Notes: a model not told the origin generated them from the letters alone. A DNA stretch of 64,000 nucleotides from Sequoia sempervirens (GCA_007258455.2 VDFB02270651.1:496378564-496442563), one strand, 5' to 3'. Counted from the stretch's first letter, positions 26,458-38,065 are shown. Made by a program: numbers and translations.

Positions 26458-26950
26458 TGTTAGTTGAGAATTATGATATTAACACAAGAAAAGGAAAGGA
26501 AAGATATAAAAGAACAACTTGCCACTATAATCTTCCCTTTCAAGCATGGTGGTGGCCCTTCTTTGCTATGTTTGAGACTTTTTCTTCATAAATTTTTATT
26601 TTTTTGTGATATAATATATCTATATTGTTAAAAATTTCATTTAATGTAAAGTTTAAAGTTATATTTTTAAATAAAATGAAAAGTATAATACATCATCTTA
26701 CAAATACATATTTTATAAAGGATAGTAGTGGCTTGTCCTTTTTTAATGGTGGTTTAGTTAAATTAAGGTTGACATCTTTAATTTTCTTTTGGACACTTAG
26801 CACTATAAATTTTAGATTATTTGGTTAGTCATTCTTGAGTTCAAGTTGGCTCATTTTGTCTAGTGTATTTTTATAATCTTGTTATGTTTTTCTCATTTTT
26901 TTTAATATTGAATCAAAGTAAATAATTTTACAAGGAAAAAGCAACCAACA
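26458..26950 (+). mobile_element. Putative Copia LTR (493 bp)
   Basis: Starts TGTTAG, ends CCAACA (terminal TGTT/AACA). Contains TATAAAAG near 26505 and is followed at once by a Copia-like primer site at 26951. No matching second LTR and no pol follow, so it is a truncated remnant. Confidence 0.45.
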
Positions 26951-26964
26951 TGGTATCACGAGAA
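26951..26964 (+). other. Copia-like primer binding site
   Basis: TGGTATCACGAGAA resembles the initiator-tRNA-Met primer site TGGTATCAGAGC of plant Copia elements and sits directly after the putative LTR. Confidence 0.4.
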
Positions 26965-27299
26965 TAAGAAAAATACTTTACACCAGTCCAACAAAATATT
27001 ACAAAGAAACTAGACCAACCACCCTTAAAGAATAAAACATAATTAGATTTTAAACTTCCTCACACGTTGAAGTTGTTTGGAACATAGAATATCTTCTTTA
27101 TGCAACTGAAGAATTTTCCATTTGATATTGTCAAGTGATTATTGATTTCCACATTTTTTTGGGAACTCCCTACAGTTGAGTACACAGAAAAATAGTTTGG
27201 AAAATGATGCTAGAATAAAACCTTGGTATTTCTCTTCCTAATGAACATTATGATTTGTAAAAATAACCACACATCTACTTTTCCATATATTAAAAAAAA

Positions 27300-29290
27300 T
27301 AATATGCCTCATAGAGTCCACAACAAAATTATTTTGAAGATCCAAACCCAAAATGGCTTCTTTCCAACATAAAATATGATAAAAAAATAGCATAAAGATA
27401 AGTAAAAATACCCTTCCATTTTAATTTTGTCCATGAACAGTCCCAAAATATGTATTTCAAACTTTCAATGTGTTGATAGAATGGGCATTTAATCGGCTGA
27501 GCCATCATGCATCTCAACCTATCACCAATGGGTAGCTTGAAATGCAAGATTTTCCAAGCAAAATTTTGAACATTAGCTTCAGTTTTAAACCACCAAAATT
27601 GAGCACTCAATTTTTTCCAAGTCTTTTCTTGAAACTTGTAATTCTATTTTTTATTCAATCTAAGATTTAAGGGAAAAGATGGTAGAAGATTCAAGTAATC
27701 CTTTTATAGAGAAAAGCAAGAAAATTGGTATTTGAAAAACCACCACCAATCCTTGAAGGGATTACAATGCAAGGTTACACATAGCTTCATAATCAAGTCT
27801 ATAGACACCAAAGAAATAACAAAAATAATGACCATGTATATATGTTGTTTAGACCAATGTTATTCTTAAGATTTTTCCAATTACCCTAGTCTAGGGAGTT
27901 AAAATCCCATAAGTCCCCAAACTATCGAACATCTTTATTGAATAAATAACAAGCTTGTCTTAGAAAGGAAAGAAAAAGGGGTTGACCTTGATATTGCACC
28001 ATTTTATTCCATCAAATAGACGATGATCCAAAGTTGAACCCATGCCATAGAAAATAATTTTACCAATTTAAGTATTTGCAAACTTGTTGTCAAGTCTTCC
28101 ATATTGAAAGTAAAAGAAATGAAGCTTTAAAATGGAAGAAAGGAGCCAACATAATTTTATCTTCCCAGTTTACAGATTTCCATTTCCCTTTAATAGTAGC
28201 ATGGAAAATAGGATAATGAACCCAATTTTTCCATGGATCTTCTCCAATAACAACTCTAACTACCCATTTTGTTGCCAAATAAGCACCTTGAGTTTTAGAA
28301 TCCCACAGGCCCAACCAACCTTTGGCTTTGGGTTGGATGCAATGCAACCCATAAGTGGATTTAAAACCTGCATTACCACTTCAATTCACCCATAGAAAGT
28401 TACAAATGATTTTATTAAGATCTTCATAGCCATTTTTAAAAGGCATCAATCAAGACCTGAATAGTACACATGAGATGCCAAAAAAATACGGTTCACAACT
28501 TAAATTTTTCCAGCTAAAAGAAAAAAATTATTTCCCTAATTATAAAGTTTTTTTAAGTTTATTTAAATACCAATTCTGTATATCAAAAAGGGAAACACCT
28601 AGCCCAAAAGGAATTCCTAGGTGCCTAGTAATCTGTTCATACTAAAATTATTTCCAATCTTTAGGAATCCACCGAGGAACTAGATCTGATTGCACCATTA
28701 AAAATGTAGTTTTTTGGTGAGCTAACTTTGAGCTAGACACTTCACAATAAAGATTGAGGACATCCATCACATTATTTATCTCTTTTTTGGAATTTTGAAG
28801 AAAGAGCATGTTTCCATCAGCGAAATGAGAGTTAATCACCACAAAATTATTAGGAATATAAATACCCATAATCATGTTCAATTGATTATATTTGTGTAGA
28901 AAATTCCCAAGAGCATTAGCAAGAAGAACATAGAGAAAAGGAGACAAAGGAGAACATTGTCTAATTGAACATGTTGTAAGGAAAAAGTACCAGAAAACTC
29001 TTTATTAATAACCAACTAAGTATTGACATCTTTGAACAATATTTGAACATGTTTACATAACTTAGTCCACCAAAACCTAACCGTTGTAACATGTTGAGAA
29101 CAAATCTCTAGCACATTCTATCATAGGTTTTATCAAAATCTAGCTTGAATAGGAGGGCATTTTGGCCTAATTATTGAGCTCAATTTATTTTTTGCCAAGC
29201 AAGGATGAACATCCCACCAAGAATCCTAGTTTTTTCTTTCCTAGCAATCCCTTTCACATCAGGTTTAATCCTTCTAGATATTTCTCTAGC
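27300..29290 (-). mobile_element. LINE relic, minus strand (RT to zf-RVT)
   Basis: Read on the minus strand from 29290 downward. FKLDFDKTYDRM (near 29140) is the RT LDFxKAYD block. SPFLYVLLANALGNF (28940) is the PLSPxLF block. SHFADGNMLFLQNSKKEIN (near 28820) is the catalytic block. GWLGLWDSKTQGAYLATKW (28310) is the GGLGxxD block. FKTEANVQNFAWKILHFKLP with a C-P-x-x-x-H-x-E-S pattern (27590-27450) is the zf-RVT end. Several stops and frameshifts. The catalytic FADD is FADG here. Confidence 0.82.
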
Positions 29291-29640
29291 AATTATTTTC
29301 TAAGAAGTATTAAGTAAGATGATGTTTGATGCCAACCAGAAAAAAAAACTTCTAATATCAATCAATTTAAGAAAAAATATGGTTGTAAAACAAAATATGG
29401 ATACAGAGGAAAATATAAGACTTACAAGGGTTTTAATACTAACACTCATTTTCAAGGAGATTATGATAGATCTAAATATGTCAGTAAACCTAATTTTGCT
29501 AAATGATTTATGATCAATCCTATCCACAAATAAAATTTCAAGAAGAAAGGGTACAAGCTTCCACTTTATCTCAAGAAAAGATTTGGTCAAAAGGTCTCAA
29601 AACATTTCAAATAATTTATTTGCGAAGGACCTCATTATGC
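29291..29640. other. Unassigned intergenic DNA
   Basis: Small open frames on both strands, rich in Lys, Ile and Asn; nothing recognised. Confidence 0.35.
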
Positions 29641-29679
29641 AACTAATTGCCCATATAAGCTTGATTCAATAATAAAGGT

Positions 29680-30150
29680 ATATGTTGTTTTCCAAGAAAA
29701 AGATCTCAATTTGATTGGGATATAGTTTTTGCTTCTTATGGTTATTAGAATCCTAAAATTCAATATTATGAATTAATGAAAATTGAACCAGAACATTACA
29801 ACATGGTAAAGGAGAAAGGTAAGAAATATTATTCTAGTGATTGTAGCATTGAAGAAGATGAAGATTATACAGAAACAATCCTTAAAGAAAATTTAAAAGA
29901 AATTCAAAGGAAATTAGACATTGAGAAAAAAAGGTATTCATATAAAGATGTTGAAACTCGAGAACAAAGGAGAGCACAAGGAAGAGCTCCAAAGAATTAA
30001 GAAACTAACAAAAGAAAAGGAGAAATTGCAAAAAGAACTCAAAAGTTATGGAAGGAAAATAGTTGGTTATATAATACCACCATGTGAAAAAATTCCAAAC
30101 CGTCTTCTAACTTACAATAAAGAAGCATTCAAAACCTTCAAAGTTTTTTG
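29680..30150 (+). pseudogene. Unknown protein relic, acidic then coiled-coil
   Basis: One frame gives FDWDIVFASYGY, a stop, NPKIQYYELM, then an ORF from ATG 29776 (KIEPEHYNMVKEKGKKYYSS, acidic EEDEDY, long charged helix). After a stop and frame change a Lys/Glu-rich stretch and a KIVGYIIPPCEKIPN block follow. It looks like a piece of a larger, perhaps retroelement-encoded protein with a coiled coil. I cannot name the family. Confidence 0.4.
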
Positions 30151-31890
30151 ATTCAAACATTGACACCCACAATTCTAAGATTGTTATTTTTAAGAAGCTT
30201 GATCTATTGATATCTAGTATTGAAAAACTCACTAGCTTGCTAAAAGATCAACAAAAGCAAATCAAAAATTTAAATTAGTCAGTGGGGGAGATTCATGATG
30301 TTTTCTTCAAATCAGAAGCAAAAAAATCAACTTGCCATGTTCTTTTGTGATTTCATTAGCAAGTAAATCAAGAGAAGGCATTGTGGAGGAAGCTCCTAAG
30401 TAACTTTTAGTGGCATAGAATGTAGAAACACAAAATGGATAGTCTAGACCAAGTTTAGAGAGAATACTTAACATCAATTTTTATCGTCTTTCTCAATTCC
30501 ACACTATTTCAATTCCAATCTTATGGCCTTTATTTTGGTAAATAAGTCAATTATTGTATCAAAAATTGAATGAGTTGACCCTATCAGTTCATTCTAATTG
30601 ACGACCTCTTAATTCATCTTGTGTACCAAAAAGTTTTTTCAATGTTTTCCACTTCATTTGGCGAAGACAAAGATTCAACATGAAAGAGAAAATATAGAAA
30701 TATATAGACATACACAAGGTTTCCAAATGCTTCACCACACTTATTAAATCATATTAGCTTTTCTACATCAATAGATGGTTTAGTTTCTAGTCTCATTATT
30801 ACCCTATGCAATTCATACTTTTTCAATTAGAGTGTCATTTTAATTTTTGAATCAAAATAGTTGTATGGTGTTAACATAGGAATTTTTATTCAAGATCCAT
30901 TTTAAGAAAAACAAAATATTGTTTGTGAGTGCATGAAAAGGGAACGTAAAGTGTAAAAGAGACACCCCCCCTTTCTCCTAGTTTTAGAAATCATCCCCCA
31001 AGATATTACAATGTTGGCATGTTGACACTTTATGATTAGTGCAATTAAAAATCTTTAAATAGATTAAACAATGCTTACTAGGCCCACAATGGACAAAAAT
31101 GCAACTTTTGATAAAAAAAAGAATCTAAGATAAAATATAAAAATAAATTTATAGCTATGTATTTCTCTTCAATAGCTTTCAAATGCTTATTTGTTTCCAA
31201 AAAATGGAGCTCTAGGGAAAATTTATGGCATGTTAAAGAAAAATGCAACAGTTAGCTTCAACTTGCAATATTTGGAAAAATATGTAAAAAATTCTTTTCA
31301 AAACCTCTATGGATGGAAATTTCTCATCTCCATCTTTTCGATGATGTCTCGTTTTCCAAAAATGGACACTGTGGTGAAAAGTTATGATTTTTTTTACATG
31401 GCTGAATTTAGCTTGTAGTGATGACCCTCCTAGCAAAATAAAAAATTGCCAAAAATAAAATTTATCTAAAATAGACAAAGTTTATATGAAAATATGGACT
31501 TTTGGACCATTTGAGTATAATGAATAGGTTCATTTGAGCCAAAAATGCTCTAATAAAAATTTGTTCACTAGATCTAAGCTTTAAACCCTTGTTTGCTACT
31601 GTGTCATATGGTGGCCAATTTGATTGAAAAAAAAGTCAAATCCAACTTTCTCGAGCATCTCAAATGCAATGAGACAATAAAAAACCCTTCCACTATAGCC
31701 AAAATAGTTACAATCACTATATTTCACCAAAAACATACATGCAAATATAGGATTAATAGATCTTCATAATTCCTTTATGATTCTCTAGATTGTATTAAAC
31801 CATAAGAGAAGAGCATACGATAATTTACAAGATCATACAAAAAACTACACTCTCTTAATCAGGAATCCAAATACCCATAACTCTCACAAT
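30151..31890. other. Unassigned intergenic DNA
   Basis: No gene recognised. The right part probably belongs to the leader of the minus-strand Copia element whose primer site is at 31891-31906. Confidence 0.35.
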
Positions 31891-31976
31891 CTAAGCTTTG
31901 ATACCATGTTATAAATTCGAAACAAATGAGTAACCAATATATTCATATGAGAGAGATAAGCTATAAAATTGTAAAT
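31891..31976 (-). mobile_element. Copia primer site and LTR end, minus strand
   Basis: On the minus strand, ...TATAACA is followed by TGGTATCAAAGCTTAG (31906-31891), one mismatch from the usual plant Copia primer site. The LTR therefore runs to the right from 31907. It is interrupted at 31982 by the LTR element described next, and resumes after 41095. Confidence 0.55.
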
Positions 31977-31981
31977 GAAAC

Positions 31982-33010
31982 TGTAGACACTGAAAAATGT
32001 CCTAAGTCCACGAGCATCATTTTTCTTGGTCATTATCCTTCGATAATTGAATAATTTTAATTATTCAATTAAGTTTGACCGCATTCCTCTATTAATTAAA
32101 TAATTTTTAATTATTTAATTAATTCACCTTCTCATCTTTATTCTATCTTGATCAATTAAAATTATTTAATTGTGTCGCTAATATATCCCTTTCTTCAAGA
32201 ATTAAATAAATCATTTTTTATTTAATTATTTATCTTTCATCTATAGTCAGATAATAATAATAATCATTATTTGACCTTTTATTCTTCTATAATTAAATAA
32301 TTGTCAAAATTATTTAATTATGTTTCATTCCTCTCTTTTGGATAAATAATTCAAATTAATTATCCATGTCTAATTTCCACCTCCTCATTTAATTAAATTG
32401 ATTAATTTAATTAAATGCTCCTTTTGTCATTTTATCTAAATAAATAATTTGGATAAATTATTTATTTGCCACTTGTCAGTTTGCTCCATTTTGAATAAAT
32501 AATTTAAAATAAATTATTTATGCACCTCCACTTGGTCAAAGATACCCTGTCATTATTTCATGTCATAGTCTGCATGTCCCTGTCATAGCCTACATGTCCC
32601 TGCATGTATGCTTGTCATGATTCCTCCAAGAATAACATATTCTTGGTGCATCAATTCTAGACCATTGATCTTGGAATCCTTCTAGAGGATTAATCTCAGT
32701 CGTCCATTCGAAGGGTTGTCTATAAAAGCAACATTCCTTCTCCATTTTTCAACTTAACAACTAATTGTCTCCAACTTTCTTGCTACCATTTGCAGGTTTT
32801 GCACAAGTATTTCAACAAATGTGAGGCAAAGTCGCATAACAAGAAAGAGAGCAAGAGAAGGAATCAACCATAATGGGGAGTGCTTTCTTTTATATTTTGC
32901 ATTTTTGATTATCTCCATTATTTGTTTTCTCTTGTTTGGATGATGTTAATAGTTTAGAAGTGTTGGCTGTCACTTTATCTATGCTCTTTGATTTCTAACC
33001 CCATCTTACA
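31982..33010 (+). repeat. 5' LTR of element 1
   Basis: TG...CA termini; TATAAAAG at 32721-32728 is a likely TATA box. The region 32041-32525 is a ladder of about ten AT-rich inverted repeats. Differs from the 3' LTR by scattered substitutions and by one fewer copy of a GTCATAGCCTACATGTCCCT unit near 32565-32610. Confidence 0.93.
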
Positions 33011-33011
33011 T

Positions 33012-33027
33012 TGGTGAACCCGACGAT
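33012..33027 (+). other. Primer binding site of element 1
   Basis: TGGTGAACCCGACGAT begins two bases (33012) into the interior and starts with the TGG expected to pair with a tRNA CCA end. I do not assign the tRNA. Confidence 0.7.
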
Positions 33028-33959
33028 ATTGTAGAAAATTTTGTGTTTTCTTGTTTATTTTTGCTGTTTTGCAGGTTACAGCCAAGAATTACAGCCAAGA
33101 ATTCATGTGAAATCCCATCATCTTTTTTTGAGCACAAAAAAATGGGCGAATAAAATATTTTAAAACTATTATCTAGGTTTTGTAGATCTCGTTCTCAGCT
33201 TTACGGAACTTCAAACGGTTTAAAATTTTGTTAATATTTGAGAAAGTTATGGCCATTTTAGTGATCATAGTTTTTAAAGATTTAACTGTTAAAACCCGAA
33301 TTTTCTTTTGTTTATAACACTTTTGTCTTGCAGGATTTTACAAAACGTTTTCTGGGTTTTGAAGGTCTATGTTTTAGATTTCCATAGATATCTACAGTTT
33401 AAAATTTTGTTTAGTTTTGAGAAAGTTATCACTATTTTAGTTTGTTGTTTTCATTTAAGTTTTTTTACTAATATTTTGTTTGTAGCATGTGGCTTTGGAG
33501 TGGGGCTGCCAAAAACTGCTTCTTTTGGAGCAACAAAAAAATCAAGCTCTTAGTTTTTATTTTTCTTTAATTTCTTGTTCTTAGTTTAGTTTAGTCTCTT
33601 CATTTTCTAGTTTAGTTATTTACTGACTTTTAGTTTGGTTTTTAATCTCTTGTTCTAACTTAGTTTTTTGCAGCTTTCTCGTTGGTCCAAGACATTTATG
33701 AAATTACTAACATGTGGGTTTGCAGCGCTCGTGAGTCAAAAACATATATCTAAACTATTGACATATGATTTTGCAGCTACGTTTGTCAAAGACTAATCTT
33801 TCAAACCATCTATTTGTGATTTTTAGTTTAGGAACACTTCTTTTGGTGCACTAAAATGAACTTCTACTTGTAGGTGTTTGACTGTGCTTGATGTGGTAGG
33901 TGATTATGCTCTCACTATGTGAAAGCTTGGTGATCAGAAAACCAAACCCACTTTATTTT
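33028..33959 (+). other. Element 1 untranslated leader, T-rich
   Basis: Internal leader of element 1. It contains repeated phrases around GTTTTGCAGG, TTTAAAATTTTGTT and GAGAAAGTTAT (near 33070-33430), so part is a degenerate duplication. No coding sense. Confidence 0.5.
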
Positions 33960-33984
33960 ATGTAACCTTTAAGACTTAGTAATC

Positions 33985-34330
33985 GAAGTATCCTCTCCCC
34001 TTGCGCTTTCGGGTGATCCTGGGTGTAAGAGAAATGGTTACTGACTCTAGAACTTGGGCCTATTCTGGTGGGAAAAAATACTCACCCCAGGATGACTTAG
34101 ACTGGTAGCACCTTGAACTCGAGGGACTTCCATCCGGTATATAAAATTGGATTCTTGGGGAAAGCCCAAGAATCACGCGTATGGTTCCGATGATATGGAT
34201 CTGAAAGGGGACTCTCGCTGCATAGATCATGCCCTACGAACGAAATGCCCTTACTAGACACCTTTTGTTTTAGAGGCCAACCATTTTCAGCCGTTGCTTG
34301 GTATAGTGCAGGGTACAGTATCATGCTCGA
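33985..34330 (+). other. Leader block shared by both LTR elements (copy in element 1)
   Basis: A more GC-rich block with CCCCTTGCGCTTTCGGGTGA, CCTGGG and CTCACCCCAGGATGA. The same words in the same order occur at 57850-57945 in the second element (CCCCTTGCACTTCGTGTGAG, CCTGGGG, ATCACCCCAAGGGACGA). Conservation in a non-coding leader suggests an RNA role such as packaging or dimerisation; that is inference. Confidence 0.6.
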
Positions 34331-34789
34331 AGATACTTACTACTGATCCCCTTGAGTAGAGATAGTAGTTCTTGGGAAGTGACTACACAAGAATATGAAG
34401 TTGGTGTGCCCGAATGACGTTAATGAGCTGTGGAGGGGAGCCAATGCCACCAAACTTCTAAGCTATCCGCTTTCGAGAAGGAAAGGTGTTTAGCACCAAT
34501 CCGGGGTATATTGGTGGGCTATATCAAGTATACAAACCCTTGGCCTATTGGCCTATTAGGATTGTGCTTGTCTCATGTGCGTTTGCATACACCAAAACAT
34601 CATGCTTGTCAAGTGTTTTCTAGATTTTCAAACAATATACACAACATTCACAAATCTGGACACAAACAATCAACCTCGACAACTTAGACTTTTCAATAAA
34701 ACATCAAAACAACAGTCTCACTGCTATTAAACATTTTTTTTCTAAGAGGTCTCTGTTAGAAACCAACTTTGAAATTGCTCAAATCTCTC

Positions 34790-35611
34790 ATTCCTTGTAC
34801 ACTTTAGCTTGCATCTTACCATAGGGTCATTTTTGCAATTATTTAGCTTCATCCTTAGGCTTCACCATTTGCATTTTCAGTCATAAACCAAAAAATTAGG
34901 TCCTCATCTCATTTTGCATATTTTGGATTAGGACAACCTTACCTCACTTTGCAAATTCTTGACTTTCAAAATTAGGTTATCATTGGACTTAGACATCATT
35001 ATCTCCTTTAGTCATTGTCCTTTTGTGAGATCCTTCCGACTCAAAAGTCTAGTTAGGAAGACTCACTTGTCATTTTGTCCTTGTCATTTAGTCCTTCAAA
35101 CAAGTCCTTTGATATTCCAAAATTGAGACATAGATCAAGCATAGGGTGGTTAGGCAACCTTCTTCCAAATCATTTTAGACCTTTGCATTTGCATACCTTA
35201 GGCATTCAAATCATTTTAGTCCTCACCTTGCATATCTTTAAAATCCAAAATATTATCGTCATAGTCCTCATTTGGCATCTAGACTTTGCATTGGTCATTT
35301 CCTTAACCAAAATTTTCACATTAGTCCTCACTGTCACCTTGGCATTTGACATCCTTTCTTGACAATTTTATAACCTTGCATTAGTCATTTTCCTTAGGCA
35401 AATGCCATTATCACCTTGCATTGACATCCTCCAAAAATACAAAAAAACTTAGTGTCATAACTTGTCATCTTGACGTCATTGTCCTTTGGCATTAGTCATT
35501 TTCTTTAGACAACATTGTCATATTGCATCCCTTATTGTCAAAAAATCCAAAAACATAGTCTTGCATTGTCATCCTTTATCCAAAAAATCCAAAAAACATA
35601 ATCATAGTCTC
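34790..35611 (+). repeat. Degenerate low-complexity tract in element 1
   Basis: Repeated words such as CCTTGCATTAGTCATTTTCC and TCACCTTGCATTGACATCC recur with much variation. Probably a decayed tandem repeat upstream of the ORF. Confidence 0.6.
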
Positions 35612-36757
35612 ATGGCATCCACCATCATGCCTTCAAGTCACCTTGATATGCTTGCTAGTCAAGTTGAATACAACTTTATCCGTAATGGTCACATTCAACT
35701 AGCCAAAGACTTCAAAAGAGATTATCTCCACTTCAAATCCAAAATAGTCGCAACCCATTGTCAATCACTTACGTACCCTTCCTACCAACAATCCATCAGT
35801 CCAAGTCTTCCATCCATCAACCCTCACTATCAAGAATCACTTAACGAAAATCCTATCATTAATCTCCAACACATGTCCAGTTATTACCCTTATCCTAACC
35901 TTGACAAGGGAAACCAACTATCCACTAGTCCATTACGAGTCTCCACGTCATATTCTAGTCCTTCACCTACCTATCCCATCCAATTCTACATGCCTTATCA
36001 ACCATCTTCCAACTCATGTCAAGTCTCCACATCATACCTTATTAATCTAGTCCAAGTCTCCATGTCCTATCCTAGTCCTTCATCCATTAATCCTTTTCAA
36101 GTCACTCCCTCACAAGCCACATTTAATCATGAAAAATCTATCATTGTCCAAAGTCAAATCCCATTGTCTAAACTTGAGGATACATGTCAAAATGAAAGCC
36201 CAAAGCATGACATTATAACATCACGTTCATGTCAGGATCAAGGTAGTCCATCCCATGACCCTATCTCAAAGTCCATTCAAGAAGTCCTTCAAAATAATCA
36301 TGACATCCAAAACACTCCTATCCTTAACGAAAATTCTATTTTTGATTATATCATCCATGACAACCCCATCTTTGACCAAGACCCTACCATTGACCAAAAA
36401 GTCCAAATCCATGACAACCCCATCTTTGACCAAGACCCTACTGTTGACCAAGAAATCCAAAATGATCCACTCCTTGACCTTTACACCATTTATAATCAAA
36501 CACTTGACGACCCTATTCAGGCCCTGACTATGGACACTGTCCAAGATGAGACACTTTCCTCCATGACACATATAGACGATATTCCTCAAGAACAAGAGTC
36601 TTCCATTATGGACATATTTACAAATGATCGAGCTATAGTTGACTTCATTGGACTCCATGTCATTGACCATAACAATGGCTTTGACATTGACTTGGAAGCA
36701 CCAATAGAATCATCTAAACCTGACATGTCACAAGATCAGACCAAAAATATTAGTTAG
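35612..36757 (+). CDS. Element 1 ORF, Ser/Pro-rich, unknown function
   Basis: 381 residues from ATG 35612; the frame is open farther upstream only through a TTG. The N-terminus (ASQVEYNFIRNGHIQLAKDF) looks folded and alpha-helical. It is followed by a long Ser/Pro/Tyr/Gln-rich part, then Asp-rich tandem repeats of 18 residues (IHDNPIFDQDPTIDQKVQ, two copies near 36355-36460). It ends at a TAG; the same frame continues beyond it into the G-patch, so the original protein was longer. A block ESPKHDIITSRSCQDQ...PSHDPI resembles NESCQESNPKHASISSS...PSHDPL of the second element, so the two proteins are homologous. I know no function. Confidence 0.6.
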   Translation: MASTIMPSSHLDMLASQVEYNFIRNGHIQLAKDFKRDYLHFKSKIVATHCQSLTYPSYQQSISPSLPSINPHYQESLNENPIINLQHMSSYYPYPNLDKGNQLSTSPLRVSTSYSSPSPTYPIQFYMPYQPSSNSCQVSTSYLINLVQVSMSYPSPSSINPFQVTPSQATFNHEKSIIVQSQIPLSKLEDTCQNESPKHDIITSRSCQDQGSPSHDPISKSIQEVLQNNHDIQNTPILNENSIFDYIIHDNPIFDQDPTIDQKVQIHDNPIFDQDPTVDQEIQNDPLLDLYTIYNQTLDDPIQALTMDTVQDETLSSMTHIDDIPQEQESSIMDIFTNDRAIVDFIGLHVIDHNNGFDIDLEAPIESSKPDMSQDQTKNIS

Positions 36758-37060
36758 AAATATGGCCAACATGACAATGAAGCTAAGACACTTTATCAAC
36801 TAGGGTCATCTATCTTTGTTAGAGCAGGCTTTCTTGTAGACAAAAATATTCCAGGTGACAATGTCCACATACATCATGATGGGTTAGCATCTTGCTTTCA
36901 AAACAATAAATACCCCATTGCAAACAAAATCTGTCAGAGTATGCATTATCAAGGCAAAGGACTCTAGGCATACACAAGCAAGGCATTCAAGAACCAATAC
37001 AACTTCAGGAAAATTACATACATCAAGGTCTTGGCTATTCTTTAGTTAGCAAATCAAATG
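36758..37060 (+). pseudogene. Broken G-patch region of element 1
   Basis: In frame with the upstream ORF after its stop: GSSIFVRAGFLVDKNIPGD and, farther on, MHYQGKGL. A frameshift near 36962 then leads to LGIHKQGIQEPIQLQENYIH and QGLGYS. Together this is a G-patch (G-x-x-x-G-x-GLG...QGI...PI...GLG), an RNA-binding or helicase-activating motif. It corresponds to 61671-61880 in the second element. Confidence 0.7.
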
Positions 37061-37254
37061 ATGTCAGTGGAACCTCCTCGATACTGGGGGCAACTTTGTC
37101 AGATACAAATTTCAAAATAGAGTCCATGAGCAATCCTTGTCATAAGATTGTTGCCAACACCTCGTCCACCCACACCATAAACCATCATTCTCAACATCTT
37201 AAACCTTCCCTTTGGAACCAACAAAAATAAAAGTCTTACAAATTCAAAAATCAA

Positions 37255-37515
37255 ATGTCAAAGGCCATCGAATCAGACAAAAAGAGAAGTGGAAAAATGA
37301 AATTAAAATGGATCCCAAAGAAAAGTGGATCAAGCAAAGAAAATATATCAAAAAAAAAGTTAATCAAAATGTGGAGCCACAAGACAAGAGGACTGCCATA
37401 TATAACACATGTCCACCTCCTTCAAAATGGTCATCAAGAAAGGCATCTAAAGGTGTTGGTTCCAAATGCCATCCCTCCAAAATTCGTCATCCATCATACC
37501 AAGTTTGGAAAATAA
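37255..37515 (+). CDS. Basic C-terminal block of element 1 protein (WIPKK)
   Basis: An open frame of 86 residues, in the same frame as the downstream half of the G-patch, with one stop between. It is very Lys-rich and contains KMKLKWIPKKSG. The second element has KIKTMWIPKKKD at the same relative place. Probably the C-terminal nucleic-acid-binding part of one original polyprotein; that is inference. Confidence 0.5.
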   Translation: MSKAIESDKKRSGKMKLKWIPKKSGSSKENISKKKLIKMWSHKTRGLPYITHVHLLQNGHQERHLKVLVPNAIPPKFVIHHTKFGK

Positions 37516-37900
37516 AAAGTGATTCATCCAAACATCCAAACAACCTTTCCATGTCTACCATCATCCATCATAATCCTACATCTCGCCTAAAGTTCAAAAA
37601 TCCCATGTCACAAATCCGTCACATCTTGGTAGCAACTCTTTACATAAGGACTCTCATGGCACTCTATCACGATGTGTGTATTTTGATAAGGCCAACTCTA
37701 GTATTGAAAAGGATCACGACGACATCAATCAGTTGTATGCAAGCACTACGGTCTTGACAAGGCAACTACTTCAGAAAGGTCATTATTGGCATATCATGGC
37801 ACCAGTTTCTACATCAACACTGTTAGCAGCTTGAAAACAATCAGTGGTCAGTTAAGGCATCAAGGTCATCCTAAAATATCAAAAATACAAAAAATCATCA
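37516..37900 (+). other. Element 1 interior, unassigned
   Basis: No motif recognised; an overlapping frame remains open to 37757 but has no family features. Confidence 0.4.
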
Positions 37901-37902
37901 CC

Positions 37903-38065
37903 TTGATGAAAACCTGGAAAATAGGCATTTTGGTGACAAAAAAATAAAAATAAAAAAAAAATGACAAAAATAGTAAAGAGAAAAAAATTCGTCCAATGGT
38001 GAAAACCTGGCAAACAGGCGCCTTGGATAAGTACCATGATGAAAACCTGGAAAACAGGCGTCATG
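37903..38065 (+). repeat. Three GAAAACCTGG...CAGGCG motifs and A-tract
   Basis: Three copies of GATGAAAACCTGGAAAACAG-like units (near 37905, 37999, 38039), each able to form a CCTGG/CAGG hairpin. Between the first and second lies an A-rich tract ending AATAGTAAAGAGAAA (near 37968-37983). The same 15 bases end the A-tract of the second element near 63021-63035. Confidence 0.65.

Noticed and set aside
31191..31478. Overlapping ORFs on both strands near 31.2-31.5 kb
   Set aside because: No recognisable motif on either strand; likely chance open frames in AT-rich DNA.
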